Shown: piece by piece, positions 42,390 to 51,371 of the stretch
Numbering within the stretch: position 1 is the stretch's first letter
Layout: each line of letters opens with the position of its first letter
NCBI GenBank assembly: GCA_016214035.1
Contig: JACRPF010000015.1
Coordinates: 62,001-126,000, forward strand
Reading direction: 5' to 3'
Length of the DNA: 64,000 nucleotides
Source of the DNA: Spirochaetota bacterium
Lineage (GTDB): Bacteria; Spirochaetota; Brachyspiria; Brachyspirales; JACRPF01
Translations under genes and position numbers: made by a program
The notes under the pieces: model-generated
Told to the model about the DNA's origin: nothing
Databases searched by the model: none
The model's input: the letters and a program-made list of their open reading frames with translations, nothing else

Positions 42390-44363
42390 CTAATACTTCT
42401 TGAATTCGCCGTCTTCAAGGTCACCGGGATTGTGCATATCAAAGGTATAGCCTTTCGGTTTCACCTTCCCGGCAGCGGCCGCCACGGTCTCCTTGATTTC
42501 TAATTTTTGCTTATTACCGTTCTGACCGCCGTTTGAATTCTGCTGATTATTCACCGGCAGCACATGCGCGGCTGCAAGTACCGGCGGCGTATGCACCGCT
42601 GTATTCTGCTGCGTTTGGTGTATTGCACTGTGCGCTGCAGGGTGCTTCGCTGAACCGGACGACGCACGCTTTCCTGCAGATGTTTCCGTGTCATCATCGA
42701 TCTTGAAAAAAGCTATTGTATCCTGCAGCTGCATCGCCTGCGATGAAAGCTCTTCTGCGGTCGAGGCAACTTCCTCGGAACCCGATGCATTCTGCTGAGC
42801 GATCTGTGATATCTGCTGCGTGGACGCGTTCACCTGCTGTACGGCGCTGGATACCTGCTGTATAGCCCCGGATACCTGTTGTATAGCTCCGGATACCTGC
42901 TGTACGGCGTTATTTATCTGCTGAGAACCGTTGCTCTGTTCGCCGCTCGCGGCATTAATCTCAGCGACAAGCTCCGCCGTCTTCTGAATATCGGGAACAA
43001 GTTTCTCGAGCATACTGCCCGCGCGTTCGGCAACCTCAACGCTTGATTTCGAAAGCACGCCAATCTCTCCGGCAGCCATCTGGCTTCGCTCCGCAAGTTT
43101 CTGCACCTCGCTTGCGACCACCGCAAAACCTTTGCCGTGTTCGCCGGCGCGCGCCGCCTCTATGGACGCGTTGAGCGACAGAAGATTCGTCTGCCGCGCA
43201 ATCTCCTGGATAATGGATACCTTATCCGCTATTTCCTTCATCGCCTTAACCGTTTCCTTCACCGCTGCTCCGCCTTCTTTCGCGTCGGAGGCGCTTTTCT
43301 GTGCGATCTTCTCGGTCTGGCTTGCGTTATCCGCGTTCTGACGTATCGTCGCCGTCATCTGTTCCACCGAGGCTGAAACTTCTTCAATTGACGATGAGAC
43401 CTGTTCCACCGAGGCTGAAACCTCCTCCACTGATGATGATACTTCTTCGATGGACGATGACGCTTCCTCCACACTCGACGCCTGTTCGCTTGCGCCCTGT
43501 GACAGCTCCTCCGCCGATGAACTCATCTGTTCGCTTCCCGATGCGACATTGACCGCTGAACTTTTCACCGAGACGACGATTTCAGTGAGTTTTTTGAGCA
43601 TAGCGTTGAGCGCATTTGTAAGCGTGCCTATTTCATCCTGCAGTTTGAGGTGTTTCTCATCGATATGCGTGGCAAGATTGCCCTCGGCGATATCGTTGGC
43701 GAATTTCACACCCGCGGTAAGCGGTATCGTTATACCGCGTGTGATGATAACGGCGATGGCGACTGCGGTGATCACTCCGATAATGAGCAGAAGTATGGAT
43801 ATGGTCCGCACCGTGAAGTATACGCCGTCATATTTTGCGTCAGAGGCCTTTGCAATATCCTCCATCTCTTTTGACAGATCACGAAGGGGAACCTGCATGT
43901 CTTGAAGATGCTTATCAAGATCCTCGTCGATATCTACCATTTTCTGGGCGTTGGCGGCCTTATTGTTCGCCAGAAGCACCGGTTTGAGCTGCGTCTCATA
44001 CACATCTATCATTCCTTCGGTCTCCTGCGTCGCTTTTTCAACCCACTTCTTTTCCTCGTCTGTCTCGGCTATCTTTGCGAGATCCTTCATCGTCGCCCGT
44101 GCTTCTTCGCTGTATTCTTTCCAGGTTTTCTCAAGCCCGGTTGATATGCCGTTAATCTGGGCGTCCGCCATTACCGTGTACAGCTTATATCCCACGCGGC
44201 GGGCTTTCTGCGTGGTTGCATCTTCCTTTGAATGTTCATACACCTCATCCTGCAGCGTCTTCATCTGCTGCATCTGCACCGTGTTGTATATCACGAGCCC
44301 TATCATGATGGCCAGCAACGCTCCGAATCCTAAAAATAACTTCATCCCGATTTTCAATTTCAT
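42390..44363 (-). CDS. methyl-accepting chemotaxis protein 3, extended coiled coil
   Basis: A 657-residue MCP with first membrane helix about 10-30, periplasmic helical bundle to about 185, second membrane helix, HAMP ([20 protein letters not shown]) and the usual tip [20 protein letters not shown]. Relative to the other two MCPs it has 28 extra residues (four heptads) in each arm of the cytoplasmic hairpin: [14 protein letters not shown] units before MTATIRQ and VSGAIQQ-type units after INNAVQQ. The tail ends EDGEFKKY. I start it at 44363 (AAAGGAGC upstream), not at 44432. First gene of a sigma-54-type operon with cheW3. Confidence 0.95.
   Translation of the reverse strand: MKLKIGMKLFLGFGALLAIMIGLVIYNTVQMQQMKTLQDEVYEHSKEDATTQKARRVGYKLYTVMADAQINGISTGLEKTWKEYSEEARATMKDLAKIAETDEEKKWVEKATQETEGMIDVYETQLKPVLLANNKAANAQKMVDIDEDLDKHLQDMQVPLRDLSKEMEDIAKASDAKYDGVYFTVRTISILLLIIGVITAVAIAVIITRGITIPLTAGVKFANDIAEGNLATHIDEKHLKLQDEIGTLTNALNAMLKKLTEIVVSVKSSAVNVASGSEQMSSSAEELSQGASEQASSVEEASSSIEEVSSSVEEVSASVEQVSSSIEEVSASVEQMTATIRQNADNASQTEKIAQKSASDAKEGGAAVKETVKAMKEIADKVSIIQEIARQTNLLSLNASIEAARAGEHGKGFAVVASEVQKLAERSQMAAGEIGVLSKSSVEVAERAGSMLEKLVPDIQKTAELVAEINAASGEQSNGSQQINNAVQQVSGAIQQVSGAIQQVSSAVQQVNASTQQISQIAQQNASGSEEVASTAEELSSQAMQLQDTIAFFKIDDDTETSAGKRASSGSAKHPAAHSAIHQTQQNTAVHTPPVLAAAHVLPVNNQQNSNGGQNGNKQKLEIKETVAAAAGKVKPKGYTFDMHNPGDLEDGEFKKY
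42834..42917. repeat. four 21-bp tandem repeats inside MCP3 (descending arm)
   Basis: Units of the form CTGCTGTATAGCCCCGGATA plus C begin at 42834, 42855, 42876 and 42897. Each encodes one heptad on the minus strand. Confidence 0.85.
43359..43442. repeat. two 42-bp tandem repeats inside MCP3 (ascending arm)
   Basis: CTGTTCCACCGAGGCTGAAA begins both 43359-43400 and 43401-43442. Each copy encodes two heptads on the minus strand, matching the added length of this arm. Confidence 0.9.
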
Positions 44364-44561
44364 ACCATGCTCCTTTCTTTTATTTTCGCGGCACACGCGC
44401 CGCTGCAACACTCCTATTTCACCTCCGGTCACTGTTCGAACCGCTGCATATCATCCTGCTGCACTCCTTGCGACGCTTTCTCCAGGCACCGCGCTGAATA
44501 TAACTGCAACGCCAAAACGGCCTTCGCTGCCTCATACATAAATAATCTCACTGGATTAGAT

Positions 44562-44576
44562 ACAAAATCCATGCCA
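44562..44576 (-). promoter_or_regulatory. sigma-54-like promoter of MCP3-cheW3
   Basis: On the minus strand TGGCATGGATTTTGT matches TGGCACG-N4-TTGC except C-to-T at two places, with correct spacing. It lies about 200 bp before the MCP3 start. The whole 44364-44743 gap holds only this, a TCCAGA/TCTGGA palindrome (44615-44632) and the element below. Confidence 0.6.
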
Positions 44577-44634
44577 TACTCAATGTGCGTTTTTATATAA
44601 AATATGCAGGAAATTCCAGATATATTTCTGGATT

Positions 44635-44679
44635 TGTCCGAATTCGTACAATCAGACGTTACAATGTACGAAAATGAGC
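44635..44679 (-). promoter_or_regulatory. conserved upstream element B (putative enhancer-binding site)
   Basis: In plus orientation TGTCCGAATTCGTACAAT, 7 bp, then TACAATGTACGAAAATGAGC; same internal spacing as element A. It begins 59 bp above the sigma-54-like box, 11 bp closer than in element A, i.e. one helical turn. Confidence 0.75.
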
Positions 44680-44743
44680 GTTTTTGTACCGGTAATTAGC
44701 TGCCTAAGAATGGCCGCATAGTATGGATGGATGTACAGCCGAG

Positions 44744-45952
44744 CTAAAAAGAAAACGGATAGAACTTGATGCCGGCGCTGATGCGTATGTCATCCACAAC
44801 CGGTGCAAAATCCGTCATAAGGAATCCGCCGATCACGTCCTCAAGCGCAGCATTTTTACTCGGACGTTCGGGATTCATGTTCAGCCCTTTGTGATATGCG
44901 GCTTCAGCATAGAATGAAAAGGTCTCATTGAAATTAATCTCCACGCCCGCATGCGGCAGAATGCCCATGCCGAAGACAGATGAACCGCGCGAGCCGGCGG
45001 CAAGTGCATTGTCCCAGGAAATAGTCCAGAGCGACAGTCCTATGCCCAGATACGGCTGAATGAAATCGCTCATCAGACCGAAGGGCTTGAATGAAAAATA
45101 CGCCGTCACGCGCGGAGCGAAATAGTTCATCTCGATGATTTTCCCGACGAATGTTTTTCCGTATCCAACCGGCGGTATATCGATGATGTTGGTATTGCTG
45201 TATTCGGCGGATGAAAAAAAGTGCCCCACGACAAAGCTCACGGAAAACGGCATGAAGGGAAGCGCTTCGGTGAGGAATTTGGCGGTAATGCCGAGATTCA
45301 TCGCCCCGCCCGCCGCGGATATCTCCGGAGATGCAAGCGGTCCCGGCAGCGTTGCGTTCGAGGTAACCACGTTATTTGAAACAAATGACATGATGAAACT
45401 GCCTTTCAGCGTTCCGAATTCACCGCCCGCAAAACCGCCGAGCTTGAAATAGCCGGTATTCTGTTTTCCGGCGCCGCTGCTGATGGTCACCACTTTATCG
45501 CCTTTAATCGATTTGACAAATGATATCACCATGGCGCGCGAGACGGTGAGCATATCATCGAGCGAAGCCGCTATTTCACGTTTGGAAAATACGATCTCTG
45601 ATGTCTCAACATTTACCATGGAGACGAACAATACGAATTTGCCGCCGAATGTGCTCACATTGCCGCTGATCATGTACTGTACCGAAAGCAGTTTTCCTAT
45701 CTTCACCGCGCATTCGGTGTCGGTGCAGCCGGTCGCCTGCAGCGCCTGTTCCTTGAGTATGTTTTCCATATTGCCGCGGTCGACAACCGAGAATTCCTTT
45801 GAGTTCACGAGGTCGGTACGAAAAAAATCCGACACCGTGTCGGCATCCTGCACGCTCACGCCGCGCGCGGTGAACGAGAGTACCGCAACACGCGCATGCG
45901 GAGCCGCGACCAGTGTACCGGCGATAAGCAGACAGAGTATGATGTTGCGCAT
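44744..45952 (-). CDS. CsgG-like N-domain with C-terminal outer-membrane barrel
   Basis: A 402-residue exported protein with a signal peptide (MRNIILCLLIAGTLVAAPHA). Residues about 20-145 resemble the CsgG/TolB N-terminal fold found in many lipoprotein-like proteins: VAVLSFTARGVSVQDADTVS, FSVVDRGNMENILKEQAL, GCTDTECAVKIGKLLSVQYM ISGNV. Residues about 165-402 alternate as beta strands rich in Gly, Phe and Tyr and end ISAGIKFYPFSF, as an outer-membrane barrel does. Probably an outer-membrane assembly or transport component; there is no curli operon here. A TTGACA/TATAAT promoter lies upstream. Confidence 0.78.
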   Translation of the reverse strand: MRNIILCLLIAGTLVAAPHARVAVLSFTARGVSVQDADTVSDFFRTDLVNSKEFSVVDRGNMENILKEQALQATGCTDTECAVKIGKLLSVQYMISGNVSTFGGKFVLFVSMVNVETSEIVFSKREIAASLDDMLTVSRAMVISFVKSIKGDKVVTISSGAGKQNTGYFKLGGFAGGEFGTLKGSFIMSFVSNNVVTSNATLPGPLASPEISAAGGAMNLGITAKFLTEALPFMPFSVSFVVGHFFSSAEYSNTNIIDIPPVGYGKTFVGKIIEMNYFAPRVTAYFSFKPFGLMSDFIQPYLGIGLSLWTISWDNALAAGSRGSSVFGMGILPHAGVEINFNETFSFYAEAAYHKGLNMNPERPSKNAALEDVIGGFLMTDFAPVVDDIRISAGIKFYPFSF

Positions 45953-46019
45953 GATGAGATCCTCATATGAAGTAAAAATTCAGAATGACCGATCGTGAGA
46001 TAGCCGCCATTCGTTCCTT

Positions 46020-46048
46020 ATTATAATACCCGCCGGTTTATTTGTCAA
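46020..46048 (-). promoter_or_regulatory. promoter of the CsgG-like gene
   Basis: On the minus strand TTGACA (46048-46043), 17 bp, TATAAT (46025-46020): a full consensus promoter. Confidence 0.85.
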
Positions 46049-46067
46049 AAAATACGGCAATCCGCTA

Positions 46068-46095
46068 TTGACTCTGTATCATAGCGGCGTATACT
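46068..46095 (+). promoter_or_regulatory. promoter of the oxidoreductase-AraC operon
   Basis: TTGACT (46068-46073), 16 bp, TATACT (46090-46095), back to back with the minus-strand promoter 20 bp away. Confidence 0.8.
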
Positions 46096-46149
46096 TATAT
46101 CCGCAATACACGCACATGCACATAATCTGAATCTCATCAAGGAGTTCCC

Positions 46150-47271
46150 ATGGATAAGGTAAAGGTAGGCATCATCGGCTGCGGCAATATCTTCAAGGCA
46201 TACGCACAGGGCTGCCGCAGGTTCGAAATACTTGACGTTGTCACCTGCGCCGATATCGACATCGCGCGCGCGAAAGTCGTTGCCGAGGAACATAAGATAC
46301 CGAAGGCATGCAGCGTTGAAGAACTGCTCGCCGACAAGAGCATCGATATCGTCGTCAATCTTACGATACCGAGCGCGCACGCCGAAATAAACATGAAAAT
46401 ACTTGAAGCGGGAAAACACGCATACACGGAAAAACCGTTCGCCACCAAACATGAGGACGGCGTCACGGTTCATAAAAAGGCAAAAGAAAAAGGGCTGCTC
46501 ATCGGTTCGGCACCGGACACATTCCTCGGCGCGGGACTTCAGACCTGCCGGAAGATCGTCGATGACGGCTGGATTGGCAAGCCCATCGGCGCTGCGGCGT
46601 TTTTCTGCGGCCACGGCATGGAATCATGGCATCCGAACCCCGAGTTCTTTTTCAAAGCGGGCGGCGGACCGATGCTTGACATAGGACCGTATCCCCTCAC
46701 CGCGCTCGTCACCATCATGGGTTCCATCAAACGCGTCACAGGATCCACCGCGATATCATTTCCGGAACGCATCGTCACAAGTCAGGGGCCGAATTTCGGA
46801 CAGCGTATCAAGGTTGAAGTCCCCACGCACTATGTGGGCACCATCGATTTCGCCAACGGCGCCGTGGCCACGATGATGGCAAGCTTCGACATGTGGAAAA
46901 GCTCGCTTCCGCGCATCGAGATATACGGCACCGAAGGTACGCTCCAGTGTCCGGACCCCAACACGTTCGCCGGTCCCGTGAAAGTGTTCCGCCCCGGCAG
47001 CGACCCGAAAACCGCGGACTTCACCGAGATACCGCTCACGCATATCTATAACGAACAGGGCCGCGGCATGGGCGTCGCCGACATGGCATATGCGATAACG
47101 TTCAAACGCAAACACCGCGCCACCGGCGATCTCGGGCTCCATATCCTCGATGTCATGCTCGCGTTCGAGGAAGCGTCGAAAACCGGAAAACATGTGGAGA
47201 TTCAGAGTTCGGTGGAACGCCCGGCGATGATACCGCTCGGACTCAGATACGGCACACTCGACGAGAAATGA
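46150..47271 (+). CDS. Gfo/Idh/MocA family oxidoreductase
   Basis: A 373-residue NAD(P)-dependent sugar dehydrogenase-like protein. The Rossmann start KVGIIGCGNIFKAYAQG has GxGxxx; CADIDIARAK supplies the acidic residue typical of NAD preference; AGKHAYTEKPFATKHEDGV is the family's Glu-Lys-Pro active-site motif; GGGPMLDIGPYPLTALVTIM carries the catalytic Asp-Ile-Gly-x-His-like stretch, here with Tyr in place of His. The substrate is unknown. Its stop overlaps the AraC start by 4 bp, so both share an operon. Confidence 0.92.
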   Translation: MDKVKVGIIGCGNIFKAYAQGCRRFEILDVVTCADIDIARAKVVAEEHKIPKACSVEELLADKSIDIVVNLTIPSAHAEINMKILEAGKHAYTEKPFATKHEDGVTVHKKAKEKGLLIGSAPDTFLGAGLQTCRKIVDDGWIGKPIGAAAFFCGHGMESWHPNPEFFFKAGGGPMLDIGPYPLTALVTIMGSIKRVTGSTAISFPERIVTSQGPNFGQRIKVEVPTHYVGTIDFANGAVATMMASFDMWKSSLPRIEIYGTEGTLQCPDPNTFAGPVKVFRPGSDPKTADFTEIPLTHIYNEQGRGMGVADMAYAITFKRKHRATGDLGLHILDVMLAFEEASKTGKHVEIQSSVERPAMIPLGLRYGTLDEK

Positions 47272-48242
47272 CAACAGCACCGCTGCTGTCCCCGTATCGT
47301 CTCTATCCCCGGCAGCCCGGCCTCTCCTGGAAGGAACGCATCGTCAAACGTGATGACGCCTTTACGTTCGCCGAACATGAACGTTCATCCATTCTGCCGA
47401 TATATAACTGCTACCGGAATACGAGGGAGATTCCCGCGCACTATCACCGCTTTCTTGAAATATCATTGATACTCAGCGGCAAAGGTACGGCGTTTATCGA
47501 CGACAGGACAACGCCGCTGGCGCCGGGCACACTGCTCTTCATCAATCATCTGCAGCGGCACGCCGAGGTGTTCCGCTCCGCACGCGTTGAGAAAATGATA
47601 CTGGCGATACTGCCGTCGGTCGTTGAGTCCGGCCTGAGCCTGTCGATGTCGAACGGGCTCTTCCGCGCGTTCTCGCTCACGGAGCCGTTTTTCCGTACCG
47701 CGGCAATCAACGCCGTTTCACTCGATGCGCATGCGCTTACGCGTGTCGCGCGCAGCTGGTGCGGTCTTTTACACGCGTATAATGCAGGCGCGCCGGACGA
47801 CGCCGTCATCGCACACACCAGATCACTCCTCGAGTTCATCGTTGACGAGTACGGTACGCGCACCACCGGCAGACGGACACCGGAAAGCGTCATCGCACCG
47901 GCGCTGTATCACCTCAGGATGAACCTGAAACAACCGGATATTGCCGCGGCGATCGCCTCCACCGGATTGAGTAAAAGCCATTTCTACAAGGTATTCGGCA
48001 AAGAGATAGGCATGCCGCTCGGTAAATATCTGATTAAAATGCGCCTTGAAAAAGCGGTTACATTGCTCCGCTCAACAACGCTTCCCGTCGTATATATCGC
48101 GGCCGATCTCGGTTTTTATGATGAAAGTCATTTTCATCATGCGCTGAAACGGGAAACGGGCAGCGGCGCAGCGTTTTACCGGAATAAGAACGTCGTACAA
48201 TCCGATAAGACCCGTGTACCTGGACAGAAAACGCCGCGCTGA
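47268..48242 (+). CDS. AraC family transcriptional regulator
   Basis: A 324-residue regulator: an N-terminal cupin sugar-sensing domain (about 40-130; NTREIPAHYHRFLEISLILS, GTLLFINHLQRHAEV) and a C-terminal pair of helix-turn-helix units (about 225-310; DIAAAIASTGLSKSHFYKVF GKEIG, VVYIAADLGFYDESHFHHAL). It most likely controls the adjacent oxidoreductase and the glycoside hydrolase that follows after 64 bp. Confidence 0.93.
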   Translation: MTTAPLLSPYRLYPRQPGLSWKERIVKRDDAFTFAEHERSSILPIYNCYRNTREIPAHYHRFLEISLILSGKGTAFIDDRTTPLAPGTLLFINHLQRHAEVFRSARVEKMILAILPSVVESGLSLSMSNGLFRAFSLTEPFFRTAAINAVSLDAHALTRVARSWCGLLHAYNAGAPDDAVIAHTRSLLEFIVDEYGTRTTGRRTPESVIAPALYHLRMNLKQPDIAAAIASTGLSKSHFYKVFGKEIGMPLGKYLIKMRLEKAVTLLRSTTLPVVYIAADLGFYDESHFHHALKRETGSGAAFYRNKNVVQSDKTRVPGQKTPR

Positions 48243-48249
48243 CTATACT
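48221..48249 (+). promoter_or_regulatory. promoter of the GH5-like gene
   Basis: TGGACA (48221-48226), 17 bp, TATACT (48244-48249). It overlaps the end of the AraC gene. Confidence 0.6.
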
Positions 48250-48306
48250 GATCTGACAGCCTCAAGCGTTAGCAACTGGCGTTAGCACAGCATCAAGGAG
48301 CACATC

Positions 48307-50958
48307 ATGGCGCGAATACTCTTTCTGTTCCTGTTCATTTCCATGTTTGCCGGTGCGGCAGAATACACCGCTCCGTTTTCGCCCTGGAAAGCGTCACTGG
48401 CATTTCCACCCGCGGGAAGCGCATTCGACATGAAACACCTTAACAATTATGACATTGACAGCAATGGTTTTGTCACCATCCGCGACGGCCGTTTTTATAC
48501 GAAGGGCGGGCGTCTGCGATTCTGCGGGCAGAACCTCGCCTTCAACGCGATGTTTCCGCCGCATGCGCTGGCAGAACAGATGGCCGAGCACCTGGCGCGA
48601 CAGGGTGTCAACGCGCTTCGCGTGGTGAGCATCGACAATATCAGCGGCACGCCGGGATATAATATCTGGGGAAAATATGCGGCAACGCAGGAGCAGTTCG
48701 ATCCTGACCAGATGGAAAAGCTCGATTACTTCTTCTGGCAGCTCAAGCAACGCGGCATCTATCTCTGCTTCGACCTGCACTTCAACCGCGTCTATCCGGA
48801 TACGCCGAAGTATTCCTGGAAAACGCTCTGGCCGAAAGGAACCTACTGCAAGGGCATCGACAACTTCATTCCCGAGCTCATCGATCTGCAGAAAAAGTTC
48901 ACCACGGATTTTTTCGCGCATGTGAACCCGTACACGAAGCTTGCCTATCGTGACGATCCGCAGTTCGCGCTCATCGAGATCAATAATGAGAACGCGTTCT
49001 ACCGCGAGATGATATCGTCGCGGAAACTGCCGGAACTTCCCGAAGTGTTTTCGTCGATACTCAAAAACCGCTGGAATGATTTTCTTTTAAAGAAATACGC
49101 TTCGTTCCCGGCACTCGCAGCGTCATGGGGTAATGACCGTGCGTCAGGCGCGCATGCCGCTATTGATGGAATTATGCCGCTGACCAAAGACAATAAATGG
49201 CAGGCCGAGATAACCGACCCGTCGAAAGGCGTTATCACCTTCGCCGATGATGTCATTGATCTTACGCTGGCCACGCAGGAAAAGAAAGGGTTCTTCAACG
49301 TGCTCAAGACCGGTCTTGCATTCGAAAAAGGGAAGGCGTACACGCTGACGGTGACGCTCAAGGCGAAAAAAGGCGCCGTCTTCTCGGTAAACGCCATGCG
49401 TATGGGTCCGCCGTGGGGATACATCGGACTTGTGGCGAAGATCAAGGTGGATTCGTCCGAGATGAAACCATATAAAGCGGGTTTCGTGGCCACCGTGGAT
49501 ACGAAGACCGCCGAACCGAACTACGGACGCATCACGATACGCGACTTCGAAGGCAGCGACCGCTTCGTAATATCGTCGGTTACCGTAGAAGAAGGCGCGT
49601 ATGCCGTTGACGCGCTCGGTGCTGCGACGGCGTTCGGATCCATTGCGCTGCCGGACACGGGCAATCTCACGAGCTATCCCGCCGCCGCGCAGAAGGACTT
49701 TATGGAATTCATCCACGCGCTGGAAAAAGACTACTGGGTTACCATGCGCGATCACGCGAAAAACGCCGCAGGGATACGCGCGCCCGTCACCGGAACGCAG
49801 ATCGATTACACGTTTGCCGACATGGCTGAAGTGTACGATTATGTCGATTTCCACGCATACTGGCAGCATCCGGCATTCCCCGGCGGCGGCTGGGACGGGA
49901 AAAATTATTATGTGGGCAACACGTCGATGCTGCCGCCGAGTGACGGCAACACGCTCATGAAAATGATGCCCTACCGCGTGAAAGGGAAGCCCTTCGTCGT
50001 GAGCGAATACGACCATCCATTCGCGAACGATTACGCGGGCGAGAGCGCTCCGTTCATGGCGCTCATGCAGAACCTCCATGACCTTGACGGCGTGTTCTTC
50101 TTCTGTTTCCTGTCGACGCTGGACAATCTGAACAGCATCGGATACTTTTCCTATTTCAACAATTTTATAAAATCACACACCATGCCGTTCACCGCGTATC
50201 TCATCAGAGGCGGCACGGTTCCGCCCTTCGCCAACGAGGTGTCGCTCGGTATGACACATGACGCGCTTCTCGGCGCAAGCGTGCTCAACCCCGGTTCGCC
50301 GAACATCTATTACCGCACGCTTCCGCTCGCCGCGTTCACCGGCGGCCGGTTTTCGCTCGCGCTCGGCGCAGCACCGGCTGAAGTCTCCGCTGCCGCACAA
50401 TCGCTCAGCACCGTTCCCGATAAGCGCCTGGTCTGGACGCAGGTCTCTAACAACGTGAAGGATAATTATCTGTCGTTCAACGATCGTAACGCGAAACTCT
50501 ACGCCGGCTGGACGACAGCGGAGAACAGGTATCGCCTCGGCAATGTCACGCTTTCGGATGTAACATCGCTGAACGGATATTTTCTTTTCACGGTATTCAG
50601 CAAGGACGGCAGTGTGGGCGGACGCGGTACGCATATCGTTACGCTCGCGAGCAAGAACCGCTACAGCGGACTTGATTATCTGAATTACGACACGAAGACG
50701 CCCGTCGGCACGGGAGGCGACAGTCACGGTATTAAAATGACGACGAAAAACACAGCATCCGCGCAGACGGAATACATCGAGGGCGTTACGGGAGAAATAT
50801 CGCTCACACTTGACGCCGGCGTCACTGCGGCAGCCGTTACCGCCATTGCAAACGGCGGCGGCAGACTCGAGATTCCCGCGCGGCGCGATGGGCAGACCGT
50901 GTCTTTCACCGCCGACCCCAAATACGGAACGCTGGTGTATATTATCGAAGCGCACTGA
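48307..50958 (+). CDS. secreted glycoside hydrolase (clan A, GH5-like) with inserted CBM
   Basis: An 883-residue exported enzyme. Signal peptide about 1-18 (FLFLFISMFAGAAE). The catalytic barrel begins with GGRLRFCGQNLAFNAMFPPH and has the acid/base Glu in LIEINNENAFY (about residue 226); about 160 residues of a CBM4/9-like beta sandwich (about 290-430, VITFADDVIDLTLA to FVISSVTVEEGAY) are then inserted before the second half, which has YVDFHAYWQHP and the nucleophile Glu in FVVSEYDHPFAND. The C-terminus (about 650-883) is a beta-rich accessory region. Substrate unknown; a beta-linked plant or algal polysaccharide is likely. Confidence 0.83.
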   Translation: MARILFLFLFISMFAGAAEYTAPFSPWKASLAFPPAGSAFDMKHLNNYDIDSNGFVTIRDGRFYTKGGRLRFCGQNLAFNAMFPPHALAEQMAEHLARQGVNALRVVSIDNISGTPGYNIWGKYAATQEQFDPDQMEKLDYFFWQLKQRGIYLCFDLHFNRVYPDTPKYSWKTLWPKGTYCKGIDNFIPELIDLQKKFTTDFFAHVNPYTKLAYRDDPQFALIEINNENAFYREMISSRKLPELPEVFSSILKNRWNDFLLKKYASFPALAASWGNDRASGAHAAIDGIMPLTKDNKWQAEITDPSKGVITFADDVIDLTLATQEKKGFFNVLKTGLAFEKGKAYTLTVTLKAKKGAVFSVNAMRMGPPWGYIGLVAKIKVDSSEMKPYKAGFVATVDTKTAEPNYGRITIRDFEGSDRFVISSVTVEEGAYAVDALGAATAFGSIALPDTGNLTSYPAAAQKDFMEFIHALEKDYWVTMRDHAKNAAGIRAPVTGTQIDYTFADMAEVYDYVDFHAYWQHPAFPGGGWDGKNYYVGNTSMLPPSDGNTLMKMMPYRVKGKPFVVSEYDHPFANDYAGESAPFMALMQNLHDLDGVFFFCFLSTLDNLNSIGYFSYFNNFIKSHTMPFTAYLIRGGTVPPFANEVSLGMTHDALLGASVLNPGSPNIYYRTLPLAAFTGGRFSLALGAAPAEVSAAAQSLSTVPDKRLVWTQVSNNVKDNYLSFNDRNAKLYAGWTTAENRYRLGNVTLSDVTSLNGYFLFTVFSKDGSVGGRGTHIVTLASKNRYSGLDYLNYDTKTPVGTGGDSHGIKMTTKNTASAQTEYIEGVTGEISLTLDAGVTAAAVTAIANGGGRLEIPARRDGQTVSFTADPKYGTLVYIIEAH

Positions 50959-51023
50959 CATTGCGCTGCAGTACCCGTAGAAATATTTCTCCTGCCATGA
51001 TAGTATTCTGACAGGAGAGCGAT

Positions 51024-51365
51024 ATGGATCTAAAAACAAAAAAAGTAAATAACGTGTTCGTGGTTTATCTGAGCGGAAGGCTTGATATCAATTACGCTTC
51101 GGATATTGAGATCGAGATCAACCGCATCATCAAGGAGAATCCCGATTCTCATATTCTGCTCGATCTGAGCGCCGTTGAATACATGAGCAGCTCGGGAATA
51201 CGTGTGTTCGTGGCCACCACACGCATTCTGAAGGAAGCGAAACGAAAACTGAAGATCAGCGGCATGAGCGATGCGGTGAAGAAAATATTCAGCGTGGTAG
51301 AATTGATGGACCTGTTCGACGTCCACGACACCGAAGCCGGGGCGCTTGCGGCGTTCGGAAAATAA
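51024..51365 (+). CDS. STAS anti-sigma factor antagonist-like protein
   Basis: A 113-residue STAS protein: YLSGRLDINYASDIEIEINR and the phosphorylation loop LLDLSAVEYMSSSGIRVFVA with the expected Ser. In SpoIIAA-type systems dephosphorylated protein binds an anti-sigma kinase. No kinase or PP2C phosphatase partner is adjacent. AGGAGAG stands before the ATG. Convergent with the next gene. Confidence 0.92.
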   Translation: MDLKTKKVNNVFVVYLSGRLDINYASDIEIEINRIIKENPDSHILLDLSAVEYMSSSGIRVFVATTRILKEAKRKLKISGMSDAVKKIFSVVELMDLFDVHDTEAGALAAFGK

Positions 51366-51371
51366 GCACTG

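Noticed and set aside
42834-43442. Tandem 21- and 42-bp repeats that might be a CRISPR-like array
   Set aside because: They are in-frame heptad repeats of the MCP3 coiled coil with no spacers.
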